A stretch of 28,260 bases of DNA from NCBI GenBank assembly GCA_016931085.1, contig JAFGFO010000270.1, positions 1 through 28,260 of the forward strand. The letters are read 5' to 3'. Positions 1-8,438 of the stretch are shown in pieces; position 1 is the stretch's first letter, and each line of letters begins with the position of its first letter. Both the position numbers and the translations under genes were made by a program. Source of the DNA: Thermoflexales bacterium (GTDB lineage: Bacteria; Chloroflexota; Anaerolineae; Fen-1058). A model generated the notes under the pieces. That model saw only the letters and a program-made list of their open reading frames with translations. It was not told where the DNA came from and did not search any database.

Positions 1-665
1 CCCTCACCATCCAGTCCACGCGAGAAGCAGCCTTCAGCAGCGAAGACGTCGCCGTCTTGCAGACGATGGCCAGCCAGGTCGCCAACGTGATTGCCAACGT
101 CCGCCTATTCGAACGTGCCCAGGCAGCCCTGCGAGAGATGGAAGCGACTCAACGGCGCTACCTGACGCAAGCTTGGGCCGAGCACGCTCAGACGGCCGGA
201 GCCGGCTGGCACGAGGCCGTGCGCCTGGGGACTCTCCCCCTGGGTGAAGCACTGCTGTCTGAAGCCCAGCAAGCGGTGCAGCGGCGCAGCCTGACCGTGA
301 TCAGTGGCGGCACTGCCCCAGACGAAAAGTATGCCGGCCTGGTCACGCCCATCACCCTGCGCGACCAGGTTATCGGCGCATTAGGCATCCACGCCAGCGA
401 CGAGCGGCAGTGGACAGAAGATGACATTGCCCTGATCGAAGTTGTGGCCGAGCGCATTGCTCAGACCGCCGAGAACCTGCGCTTATTTGACGAGACTCAG
501 CGCCGCGCCGTCCGCGAGCAGGTCATCAGCGAGGTGACAGCCCGCATGCGCGAGTCACTCGACGTAGACAAAGTGTTACAAGCCGCCGCGCGCGAGTTTG
601 GCGAGAGATTGGGCATGGCCGAGGTGAACATCCGCCTGGTGCCACACGATGCGGATTCAGGCTAA
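1..665 (+). CDS. Multi-GAF sensor protein, C-terminal part (5' end outside window)
   Basis: The reading frame is open from position 3 and has no start inside the window, so only the last 220 residues are visible. They begin inside the final strands and helix of a canonical GAF domain (LTIQSTREAAFSSEDVAVLQ, then QVANVIANVRLFE). A linker containing RRYLTQAW leads into a shortened GAF-like domain (motifs VTPITLRDQVIGALGI and WTEDDIALIEVVAERIAQTAENLRLF). The protein ends in the ~42-residue tail shared by the following genes (REQVISEVTARMRESLDV to VNIRL). GAF domains bind small ligands or mediate dimerisation. No kinase, cyclase or DNA-binding output is present in the visible part. The TAA stop lies 117 bp before the next gene. 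The ligand and the N-terminal architecture are unknown. Confidence 0.85.
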   Translation, partial: LTIQSTREAAFSSEDVAVLQTMASQVANVIANVRLFERAQAALREMEATQRRYLTQAWAEHAQTAGAGWHEAVRLGTLPLGEALLSEAQQAVQRRSLTVISGGTAPDEKYAGLVTPITLRDQVIGALGIHASDERQWTEDDIALIEVVAERIAQTAENLRLFDETQRRAVREQVISEVTARMRESLDVDKVLQAAAREFGERLGMAEVNIRLVPHDADSG

Positions 666-670
666 CATGA

Positions 671-698
671 TTTCAGGTTTCAGGTTTCAGGTTTCAGG
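671..698. repeat. Four tandem copies of a TTTCAGG heptamer
   Basis: Four perfect head-to-tail copies of TTTCAGG start six bases after the stop of the first gene. They lie in the 117-bp gap before the next gene. The rest of the gap (699-782) shows a weak CCCTG/CAGGG stem and no convincing sigma-70 promoter. The repeat looks like slippage-type low-complexity DNA. No function is evident. Confidence 0.8.
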
Positions 699-782
699 TT
701 CACCCATATTGTCTCAAGGCGACAGGCGCAAGCGTCAAGTTTCCCTGGCTTTGTCAGGGTAGGCAGCTTTCGAGAACTAGTC

Positions 783-2585
783 ATGAAAGAAACGAATTCG
801 CTACACAACAGATGGCCGCGCTGGTTGGTCGAGGTTCCGACCGACGATCCAGACTTGCAGCGCAAAGGCCAGTTCATGCTCATTTTCAGCCTGAGCCTGG
901 CTGGCTTGTTCGCCGTGGGGATGATAAGCTCGTCAATCAGCCACGTACTGACAACTGGGTCGCTAGTCGATCATCTCCAGTCAAGTAGCTTTATCGTACT
1001 CGGCGTCAGTTTGGCCTACGCGCTGCTCACCTACGGCATAACCCGCTCGGGCCGGGTCATGCTGGCTGCCTGGACGAGCCTGATTGGCCTGGAAGTGTTG
1101 ATAGCCGTCTCTCTTGCCTGGCAAGGCATGGCCACCGGTATGGCGCTCGTGCAAGTGCTGCCCGTCGCGGCCGCCGCCATGCTCATCAGCCCGGCTGCCA
1201 GCCTGGGCTTCGGGGTAGTCGGCGCGCTCATCACAGGCGGCATCTACGCAGCACACCAAAGTGGCCTCATTTCAATTACCCCGGTACGAATCTGGGCTGA
1301 GGCAGAGACTCAGTACCACGTCATCACCATGACCATCCTGCTCATCCTGGGTGTGTTTTCGTGGCTAATCAGCCGGACGATGCAGTACGCTACCCGCCAA
1401 ACACACAACACAGCCAAGGAGCTGCAGCGTTACAAAGATAACCTCGAACAAGTGGTGGCCGAACGCACGCGCGAGCTGACAGAAACCCGCACGCGACTTG
1501 CCCAACGCGCCATTTATATGCAGACCGCCGCCGAAGTCGGGCAAGTCACCGCGTCCATTTTGGAGATGGAGCCGCTCCTGAATCAAACTGCGCAGCTCAT
1601 TTGCGAGCGCTTTGAATTGTACCACGTCGGCATATTTTTGGTGGACGCGACGGGCCAGTGGGCCGAATACCGCGCCGGCAGCGGTGAAGCCGGGCACCTC
1701 ATCGCCAGGCAGGGTCTGCGCCTGGAAGTCGGCGGGGTTTCGACAGTTGGCTGGTGTACGGCCAACGCCGAGGCGCGCGTGACGCGCGTCGTGCGTCGAG
1801 AGCCAGACCGTATCGACCACGCTCTCCTGCCCGACACGCGCTCCGAGGTTGCGTTGCCGCTGCGCTCGCGCGGCCGGGTGATCGGCGCCATCGGCGTGTA
1901 CAACAACCAACCCGTGACCTTCGATCAGGACACCATCGTCGGCTTGCAAATCCTGGCCGACCAGGTCGCCGTGACCATTGACAATGCCCGCCTGTTACAG
2001 CAAGCCCAAGCCGGCTTGGAAGCCGAGCGGCGCGCGTATGGCCATATCAGTCGCGAGGCGTGGAACAGATTGCTCTACGAGGGCATCGAGCCGGGTTATC
2101 GCTACGCCAACAAGCAGGTTACACCCATTGGCGATACCTGGACAGCCGAAATGAAGATCGCCCTGAACGAAGAACGCAACGTGGTCAAAAATGTGATGAC
2201 CGGCAAGAGTGGCCCAGCTTTCGCCGTGCCGATCAAGATACGCGACCAAATCATCGGCGTGGTCGATCTGCGCAAAGATACCCAAGGCGGCGAGTGGACG
2301 CCTGATGAAATCGCGTTGCTCGAAGCGCTGACCGATCAGCTCGGCGTGGCGTTGGAAAGCGCCCGGCTGTACCAGGACACCCAGCGCCGGGCGGCCCGTG
2401 AGCAGTTGATCGGCGAAGTCACGGCCCATATTCGCCAGACACTCGACGTAGAAACCGTGCTCAAAACAGCGGTGAGCGAGCTGTACGACGTGCTGGACTT
2501 GGACGAGGTCGTCATCCGCTTGAACGCCCCGGGCTCGCGCCAGGCGACTGAACAGCCTGCCCAGCCGAGGGAGGAAGCCAGATGA
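783..2585 (+). CDS. Membrane-anchored multi-GAF sensor protein (six-TM-like N-terminus), no output domain
   Basis: The 600-aa protein has about six hydrophobic segments (roughly residues 31-50, 68-85, 92-110, 120-138, 142-158, 180-198). A charged coiled coil follows (205-240, including QVVAERTRELTETRTRL). Then come a canonical GAF domain (about 247-403; YHVGIFLVD, LLPDTRSEVALPL), a shortened GAF-like domain (about 410-530; AVPIKIRDQIIGVVDL, LGVALESARLY) and the shared tail (about 538-580, ending VVIRL). The coiled coil resembles the signalling helix that normally links a membrane sensor to a kinase, but no kinase follows. The GAF carries a cysteine at W324-C325. The ATG at 783 has only a weak Shine-Dalgarno and may depend on readthrough from upstream. 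The stop overlaps the next start (ATGA). The ligand is unknown. Confidence 0.88.
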   Translation: MKETNSLHNRWPRWLVEVPTDDPDLQRKGQFMLIFSLSLAGLFAVGMISSSISHVLTTGSLVDHLQSSSFIVLGVSLAYALLTYGITRSGRVMLAAWTSLIGLEVLIAVSLAWQGMATGMALVQVLPVAAAAMLISPAASLGFGVVGALITGGIYAAHQSGLISITPVRIWAEAETQYHVITMTILLILGVFSWLISRTMQYATRQTHNTAKELQRYKDNLEQVVAERTRELTETRTRLAQRAIYMQTAAEVGQVTASILEMEPLLNQTAQLICERFELYHVGIFLVDATGQWAEYRAGSGEAGHLIARQGLRLEVGGVSTVGWCTANAEARVTRVVRREPDRIDHALLPDTRSEVALPLRSRGRVIGAIGVYNNQPVTFDQDTIVGLQILADQVAVTIDNARLLQQAQAGLEAERRAYGHISREAWNRLLYEGIEPGYRYANKQVTPIGDTWTAEMKIALNEERNVVKNVMTGKSGPAFAVPIKIRDQIIGVVDLRKDTQGGEWTPDEIALLEALTDQLGVALESARLYQDTQRRAAREQLIGEVTAHIRQTLDVETVLKTAVSELYDVLDLDEVVIRLNAPGSRQATEQPAQPREEAR

Positions 2586-4513
2586 ACTTACGCACGCGCC
2601 TGATTCTCATTTTACTGGCGGTCGGCATCGTGCCGGCGGTGGCTATCACGCTTCAAATCACAAACTACATGCAAGACATGGCGACTGAGCGCGGCCAGGA
2701 GGCCCTGGAACAGATCGGCAAAGCTTCTATTCATGACCAGGCCCTCACCACGGCCAAGCAGCTCCAGTCCTACCTGCGCCTCCATCCCGAAATCGACCTG
2801 TATGACACGGCTGCCCTGGAAGCCAATGAGGAACTCAAAGCTCTGGCCATCCAACCCGTCGGCAAAACCGGCTACACGGCCGTCTTTGACAACAAGGCCA
2901 TCACTCACTTTCACACTGACCCGGCGATGGTTGGGAGAGATATGTCCACGCTGGCCAGCAACCGCCCCAAGTTCTGGGCCATCTTTGCAGCTTCCCTGGA
3001 CGGGTCCACATCAGACGGCGACTATGATTGGCCAGAGGCCGATGGAAGCGTCCGGCAAAAGTACATGGCTGTCGTGCCGGTGGAGGGCACTCCGCTGCGG
3101 GTGGCGGCCACCACGTACTTGGAAGAGTTTGACCAACCGGCCCGGCTGTTGGCAGCCGAGCTGAAGCAGGTGACCGACCTGGCGCGCGGCCGCCTGCTTG
3201 TATCTATTGTGATCCTGGGATTCGCAGTGCTGGCCGTGGCCGTCGTGGTCGGCGTCCGCTTCACAACGCCGCTCAAACAGTTGGCCACAGCGGCCAGCCA
3301 GGTGGCGGAGGGGAACTGGGACGCGGTGAGACCCACTCAGCGCCGGGATGAAATAGGGCAACTCAACCAAGCCATCGCCACCATGACGAGGCAGGTGCGG
3401 GAACTGGTCCAAAACCTGGAACAGGAAGTAACAGCGCGAACGGGCGAGCTGGCACGTCGCAACCGTTACCTGGACATTATCGCCGGGGTAAACGAGGCGG
3501 CGGCCTCGGTCCGGAACGTGAACGCTCTCCTCGACGAAATCGTCCGCCTGAGCGCTGACAAGCTCGATGCTTACCACGTCGGCATTTTTATGCTGGACGA
3601 GGATGGCAAGCAAGTCGTGCTGCAGGCCGCCTCGTCCAAGCGCGGGCGGCGGATGCTGGCGCAGGGGCACCGGCTGCCGGTGGGCGGACCTGGCCTGGTA
3701 AGCCAGGTGGCGGCTGGCGGGCAGACGCGCATCGCGCATACCCGGGAAGACTTGGGCCACGCGGAGCTGGCCGACACCCAATCGGAAGTCGCGCTGGCGC
3801 TCAAGATACAAGGGCGCATCACCGGTGTGATGGACGCGCAATCAAAAGAAGCCAACGCCTTCGGCGAACAAGACCTGGCTCTGCTGCAAGCGCTGGCCGA
3901 CCAGGTAGCCCTGGCTATTAGCAACGCCCAGCTCTTGCGCCAGACCCAGGAACGCCTGGAGGCTGAGCAGCGTGCTTATGGCGAGCTGACCCGCCAGGGC
4001 TGGCAAAGCCTGCTGGTCACACAAACTGAACCGGGCTTTGTCAAGAACAAAGGTGGCTTGTTAGACGCCAGTGAGTTATGGCGCCCCCGCATGGAAAAAG
4101 CCCAACAAACAGGGGAAATGTCGGCCTTCGAGGAAGATGACAGGGCGGTCGCCGTGCCCATCAAGGTGCGCGGGCAGACGATCGGTGTGCTCGATCTGTG
4201 CAAGGATATTCAGAGCGGGGCATGGACGTCCGAAGAACTCACTTTAGTGGAGACCCTCGGCGAACAATTGGGAGTCGCGTTGGAGAGCGCTCGCCTCTAC
4301 CAAGACACCCGTCGCCGCGCCGCCCGCGAGCGGATGATCAACGAGATTGTGGGGCGGGTGCGCGCTTCAGCCACGGTCGATGGCATTCTCCAACGCACGG
4401 CCGAAGAGCTGGGGCGCGCCTTTGGCGCTTCGCGCACCTGGCTCCGGCTGGAAAGCGCAAGAGGCGACGATTCGGAACAGCCATCTGATACGGATACAGA
4501 GGGGGAAAAGTGA
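2582..4513 (+). CDS. Cache-HAMP-GAF membrane sensor without output domain
   Basis: The 643-aa protein starts in an ATGA overlap with the preceding stop, with GGAGG just upstream. It has TM1 (about 7-27), an extracytoplasmic Cache-like domain (about 35-195; GKTGYTAVFDN and the HTDPAMVGRDM region), TM2 (about 205-226) and a HAMP domain (227-280; TTPLKQLATAASQVAEGNW, DEIGQLNQAI). The cytoplasmic part has a GAF domain (296-450; YHVGIFMLDE), a shortened GAF (455-572; VAVPIKVRGQTIGVLDL) and the shared tail (580-622). This is the architecture of a chemoreceptor or sensor kinase with the output removed. Cache domains usually bind small extracellular metabolites such as amino or organic acids. The residues that would define the ligand cannot be read with confidence. 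The stop overlaps the next GTG (GTGA). Confidence 0.9.
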   Translation: MNLRTRLILILLAVGIVPAVAITLQITNYMQDMATERGQEALEQIGKASIHDQALTTAKQLQSYLRLHPEIDLYDTAALEANEELKALAIQPVGKTGYTAVFDNKAITHFHTDPAMVGRDMSTLASNRPKFWAIFAASLDGSTSDGDYDWPEADGSVRQKYMAVVPVEGTPLRVAATTYLEEFDQPARLLAAELKQVTDLARGRLLVSIVILGFAVLAVAVVVGVRFTTPLKQLATAASQVAEGNWDAVRPTQRRDEIGQLNQAIATMTRQVRELVQNLEQEVTARTGELARRNRYLDIIAGVNEAAASVRNVNALLDEIVRLSADKLDAYHVGIFMLDEDGKQVVLQAASSKRGRRMLAQGHRLPVGGPGLVSQVAAGGQTRIAHTREDLGHAELADTQSEVALALKIQGRITGVMDAQSKEANAFGEQDLALLQALADQVALAISNAQLLRQTQERLEAEQRAYGELTRQGWQSLLVTQTEPGFVKNKGGLLDASELWRPRMEKAQQTGEMSAFEEDDRAVAVPIKVRGQTIGVLDLCKDIQSGAWTSEELTLVETLGEQLGVALESARLYQDTRRRAARERMINEIVGRVRASATVDGILQRTAEELGRAFGASRTWLRLESARGDDSEQPSDTDTEGEK

Positions 4514-6147
4514 GAGAACGGCTATCTACCTGGCTGGCGCCCACTGTCCAAGATGTGAGCCTGGCACAGCGGCAATATCTGTGCAACGTCACGTTGGCTA
4601 GCCTGATTGGCACAGATATCTTGTTCGTGGCAGCCAGCCTCGTGCTCGGCTTGCAGAGTCCCATGGCGCTGATCACAGCCGCAGGAGGCACTGGCCTGCT
4701 GCTTTTTTACCTGGGTGCTTACTGGCTCAACCGGCGCGGACACGTTCAGGTCGCCGCCTGGGCCGTCATCGGGGGCAGCTTGCTTGGCATCACCAGCCTG
4801 ACTGCCTTGATAGGCATTGGTCACACCACGCTCATCGCTTTTGCCATTGCCGCCTCGGCCGCCACTTTGTTGTTGGGCATTCAAGCCGGCCTGGCCAGCG
4901 CGCTGCTCAGTGCGACGGCTTACGCGCTCATCGGGCTTCTACAGGCATCCGGCCAGCTTGGCACTGCAGTCCCACCTCAAGACACTCTCGCCATCGACGT
5001 CGCCAGCCTGGGGCTGGGGGTGGGTGTGCTGATCGTGATCAACTGGGTAGCCAGGCAGCAAATCACGCGCGCTCTCGCCTCAGAGCAGCAACTGAGGACG
5101 CAACTGGAGACATCACGCTCGGAATTGGAGCAGCAAGTCAGCGGGCGCACTCAAGAAATCGAGCGGCGCGCAGCGCAGATTGCCACTGGGGCCGAGGTCG
5201 CTCGGGCGGCCACGATGCTGCACGAGCCAGAGCGCTTGACCGTCCAGGTTGTCGACCTGATCCAGGAAAAATTCAACTTTTATTACGTGGGCCTGTTTTT
5301 GCTCGACCCAGACAATCGTTACGCCGTCCTGCACTATGGCACGGGCGAGGCGGGGCGCATCATGAAAGAGGGTGGGCACCAGCTTGAAATCGGAGGCAGA
5401 TCTATGATTGGCTGGGTCTGCGCTAACAAGCAGGCACGCATCGCGTTGGACGTTGGCGAAGAGGCGACCCGCTTCGCCAACCCGCTCCTGCCCGAAACGC
5501 GCTCCGAGATGGCGCTGCCTCTGCAGATCGGCGATCGCATGTTGGGCGCGCTGAGCGTGCAGAGCACGCAGGGGGCAGCCTTTGACGAGAGCGACATTGC
5601 CGCGCTGCAGGGCATGGCCGACCAAGTTGCCGTGGCGCTCGAAAACGCCCGCCTGTTCCAGCAAGCCCAAGCTACCCTCAAAGAACTGGATGAGGCAAAC
5701 CGGCTGCTGGTCAGCCATGGATGGGAAGCGTTCATGGCCTTGGCGCACGATGTTCGCCAGGCCCGCTTCACTCCGGGCGAGGCGCGGCCTGCGTCTGGAT
5801 TTTTACCCCACGTTTTGCGCATCCCATTGGAATTAGAGCAGCAGACGATTGGCACGCTGATCATGGAGCGCGACGACAGCAGCCAACCGTGGACCGACGA
5901 GGAAATGGAGTCCATCCGCGCCATCGCTCAACAAGCCGCGCTGGCCATGAATACCGCGCGCTTGTTCGAAGAGTCTCAACGCCTGGCCGCGCGCGAGCGC
6001 CTGGTGAACGAAATCACTGCCCGCATCCGCAGCTCGATCACTATGGAAGGGGTTCTCAAGTCTGCCGTTCGCGAGATCAGCCAGGTGACCGGCGCCAGTT
6101 TCGCCAGCATCGATTTAGAGTTAGCCGAAATGGAGCAAAAGCCATGA
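4510..6147 (+). CDS. Polytopic membrane multi-GAF sensor without output domain
   Basis: The 545-aa protein starts at GTG in a GTGA overlap with the previous stop. Residues about 28-180 are strongly hydrophobic with roughly six membrane segments. A coiled coil (188-222) leads into a canonical GAF domain (224-382; FYYVGLFLLD, SMIGWVCANKQARIALDVG, LLPETRSEMALPL). A shortened GAF (390-485; LRIPLELEQQTIGTLIM, WTDEEMESIRAIAQQ) and the shared tail (496-537) follow. The GAF has the cysteine C304 in the WVCAN motif seen in several sister proteins. The N-terminal membrane module is unlike those of its neighbours, so a different stimulus is likely. The final ATGA overlaps the next gene. No ligand can be named. 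Confidence 0.88.
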   Translation: MRERLSTWLAPTVQDVSLAQRQYLCNVTLASLIGTDILFVAASLVLGLQSPMALITAAGGTGLLLFYLGAYWLNRRGHVQVAAWAVIGGSLLGITSLTALIGIGHTTLIAFAIAASAATLLLGIQAGLASALLSATAYALIGLLQASGQLGTAVPPQDTLAIDVASLGLGVGVLIVINWVARQQITRALASEQQLRTQLETSRSELEQQVSGRTQEIERRAAQIATGAEVARAATMLHEPERLTVQVVDLIQEKFNFYYVGLFLLDPDNRYAVLHYGTGEAGRIMKEGGHQLEIGGRSMIGWVCANKQARIALDVGEEATRFANPLLPETRSEMALPLQIGDRMLGALSVQSTQGAAFDESDIAALQGMADQVAVALENARLFQQAQATLKELDEANRLLVSHGWEAFMALAHDVRQARFTPGEARPASGFLPHVLRIPLELEQQTIGTLIMERDDSSQPWTDEEMESIRAIAQQAALAMNTARLFEESQRLAARERLVNEITARIRSSITMEGVLKSAVREISQVTGASFASIDLELAEMEQKP

Positions 6148-8438
6148 TTGTCCTGTCATCACTTGCCTGGCTGGACCTGGCCGCCTCGGCCCTGTCCACG
6201 CTGGTCGCGGCGGCCCTGGCGCTGGTCGTGATAGGCGCCGGCTTGGGCAAGGCCAGCAACCGCCTGTTCGTCCTTTTTGCGCTGGCGGTGGTCGTGTGGG
6301 CAGCCAGCCATGCGATACTCGTGTTAAGCATGAACATGCAGGTGGGCAACGCGCGCGCGTGGCAAGAGTGGAGCACCATCAGCTTTGGTTTCATGTCACC
6401 CTTGCTACTCATGTTCACCCCGCGCTATTTCAAGCGTCGCACGCTGTGGACGGACCTGGCTGGGACGTTCGGCCTGGCGCTCGTCGGCGCGACGACTCTG
6501 CCCACTCTCCGTCCATTCCTGATCGGAGACGTTTTCCTGGACAGCAACAGCATCCCCACTTTTACGCTCGGCCCGTGGGGGCGTGCGGCCTCCGGCCTGA
6601 GTATCGCCTATTATCTGTGGAGCCTGGCGCTCTTTTGGCGCGACCGCCAAAAAGGCGGGACTTTGATTGCCCTGGGTATCATCACCCTCTTGACCGGGCT
6701 GGGGATACGCATTCTACTCCCGCAAATTCCCATCATGTCCCTCACGGCCACAGCCAGCGTCGCTCTACTAGGCTATGCCGTCATCAACCAGCAGCTTTTC
6801 AACCCGCTCAAGGAATTGGCCACCGACCTGGAAGGCCGGGTGGCAGAACGGACACAGGCATTGGCTGAAGCCAATCAACAATTGGAGCAGCGCAGCCTAG
6901 AGTTGGAATCGACCAGCGTGAAGCTGCAGCAGGCCATGCAGCAAGCCGAGCGGCGCGCGACCCAAATCGCCACCGGTGCCGAAATCGCCCGGGCGGCCAC
7001 CATGCTGCAAGACCCGGACCAGTTGATCCAGCAGGTTACCCAGCTCATTCGAGAGCGCTTCGACCTGTATTACGTGGGCTTGTTCCTGGTCGATGCCGAC
7101 CGCCGTTACGCCATCTTACAGTACGGCACCGGCGAGGCGGGGCGACTCATGAAGGAAAGCGGTCACCGGCTGGAAATCGGCGGGCAGTCCATGATCGGCT
7201 GGGTGTGTGCCAATAGGCAAGCGCGGATTGCGTTGGATGTGGGGGAAGAAGCCGTGCATTTTGCCAATCCCCACCTGCCCGCGACGCGGTCTGAAATGGC
7301 ACTGCCCCTGCGCGTGGGCCGGCAAGTCATCGGTGCGCTCAGCGCCCAGAGCACGCGCGAGGCGGCCTTCGATCAAAGTGATATCGCCGCCCTGCAAGGC
7401 ATGGCCGACCAGATTGCCGTGGCGCTCGAAAACGCCCGCCTGTTCCAGCAAACACAAGCCACCCTCGGGGAACTGGAAGAGACCAATCGCCTGCTGCTGC
7501 GGGAAGGCTGGCAGGGCTACCTGGGACAAGCGGCGAGCACCCGCCGGGTCGAATTTCGCCCGCCCAACAAGCCTCTCACCGGCCCGCTCTCCAAGCCGAT
7601 CAGCATCCCCCTGGAGTTGCGCGGACAACAACTAGGCCGGCTGACGCTTCGCCGCGAAACCGAGCGCACGTGGTCCGACGAAGAGATCGAGTTGGTCAAG
7701 AGTATCGTGCTGCAAGCGACCCTGGCCGCCGACAACGCCCGGCTGGTCGAGCAGAGCCAACGCGCGCTGTGGGAAACTGAGGGCTTGTACAAATCTGCCC
7801 AAGAAATCGGCAGCGCGACGCGCATCGAGGACATCTGCCAGGCGATGGTCCAACGCGCCAGGGAGATAATCGGCGCCGACCGGGTGGCCATGCACATGGT
7901 CGACCACGACCAGGCGCGTGTTCTGCTCAGTGTAGGCGATGGGAGGCTCCAAGATGAGCTGAGCATGAGTTACGAGGATCTGAAAAAGGGCATCAGCGGT
8001 ATGGTCTTTGACTCTAGGCAATCCATCAACGCCGTCGATATCGTCGCCGAGGATGGTATCGAGGCAGAAGAGGCGCGCGAGCTGCGCCGGCAGGCTGGCA
8101 GCGGCGCACTGGTAGTCGTTCCTATCATCGCCGAGGGGTGCGTGATCGGAACCGTGATGGCCATTAACCAGGTCGAGCAGCGCCAGTTCACCCAGCACGA
8201 CGTCGACATGCTGACGGCGATGTCGGCCCAGGCGACCATCGCGATTGAAAACCAACGTTTGATCGAACAAAGCCAACGCCGCGCGGAACACGAGCAGCTC
8301 ATTCGCCAGATCACCACGCGCATCCGCGCCGCGCGAGACATTGAAGGCATTCTGCAAACGACGGCGACTGAGCTGGCCCACTCGGTGGGCGTGCCGCGCG
8401 CGATCGTGCGCCTGACAACGGGAGAGAAGCAACGGTGA
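6144..8438 (+). CDS. 7TM-like membrane sensor with three GAF-type domains, no output domain
   Basis: The 764-aa protein is read from the ATG at 6144, which overlaps the upstream stop (ATGA). The frame stays open further upstream, but that stretch reads through the real neighbouring gene in another frame. Residues 1-220 resemble the 7TM N-terminal region of some histidine kinases (VVVWAASHAILVLS, PLLLMFTPRYFKRR, ending YAVINQQLFNPL). A long coiled coil (225-272) leads to GAF1 (275-433; LYYVGLFLVD, WVCANRQARIALDVG, C355), a shortened GAF2 (440-535), GAF3 (545-706; IIGADRVAMHMVD, VVVPIIAEGCVIGTVMAIN) and the shared tail (717-757). GAF3 is of a different subtype from GAF1, which suggests a second ligand or a structural role. 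The stop forms a GTGA overlap with the next gene. Confidence 0.88.
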   Translation: MIVLSSLAWLDLAASALSTLVAAALALVVIGAGLGKASNRLFVLFALAVVVWAASHAILVLSMNMQVGNARAWQEWSTISFGFMSPLLLMFTPRYFKRRTLWTDLAGTFGLALVGATTLPTLRPFLIGDVFLDSNSIPTFTLGPWGRAASGLSIAYYLWSLALFWRDRQKGGTLIALGIITLLTGLGIRILLPQIPIMSLTATASVALLGYAVINQQLFNPLKELATDLEGRVAERTQALAEANQQLEQRSLELESTSVKLQQAMQQAERRATQIATGAEIARAATMLQDPDQLIQQVTQLIRERFDLYYVGLFLVDADRRYAILQYGTGEAGRLMKESGHRLEIGGQSMIGWVCANRQARIALDVGEEAVHFANPHLPATRSEMALPLRVGRQVIGALSAQSTREAAFDQSDIAALQGMADQIAVALENARLFQQTQATLGELEETNRLLLREGWQGYLGQAASTRRVEFRPPNKPLTGPLSKPISIPLELRGQQLGRLTLRRETERTWSDEEIELVKSIVLQATLAADNARLVEQSQRALWETEGLYKSAQEIGSATRIEDICQAMVQRAREIIGADRVAMHMVDHDQARVLLSVGDGRLQDELSMSYEDLKKGISGMVFDSRQSINAVDIVAEDGIEAEEARELRRQAGSGALVVVPIIAEGCVIGTVMAINQVEQRQFTQHDVDMLTAMSAQATIAIENQRLIEQSQRRAEHEQLIRQITTRIRAARDIEGILQTTATELAHSVGVPRAIVRLTTGEKQR

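Noticed and set aside
671..698. Tandem heptamers as a possible CRISPR or iteron array
   Set aside because: The units are contiguous 7-mers without spacers, only four copies, and no replication or cas genes are near.
5721..6143. In-frame upstream extension of the 7TM-like gene
   Set aside because: This stretch would overlap the C-terminal half of the well-supported 4510-6147 gene in another frame. Its translation has no domain similarity. The ATG at 6144 gives the same ATGA overlap used at neighbouring junctions.
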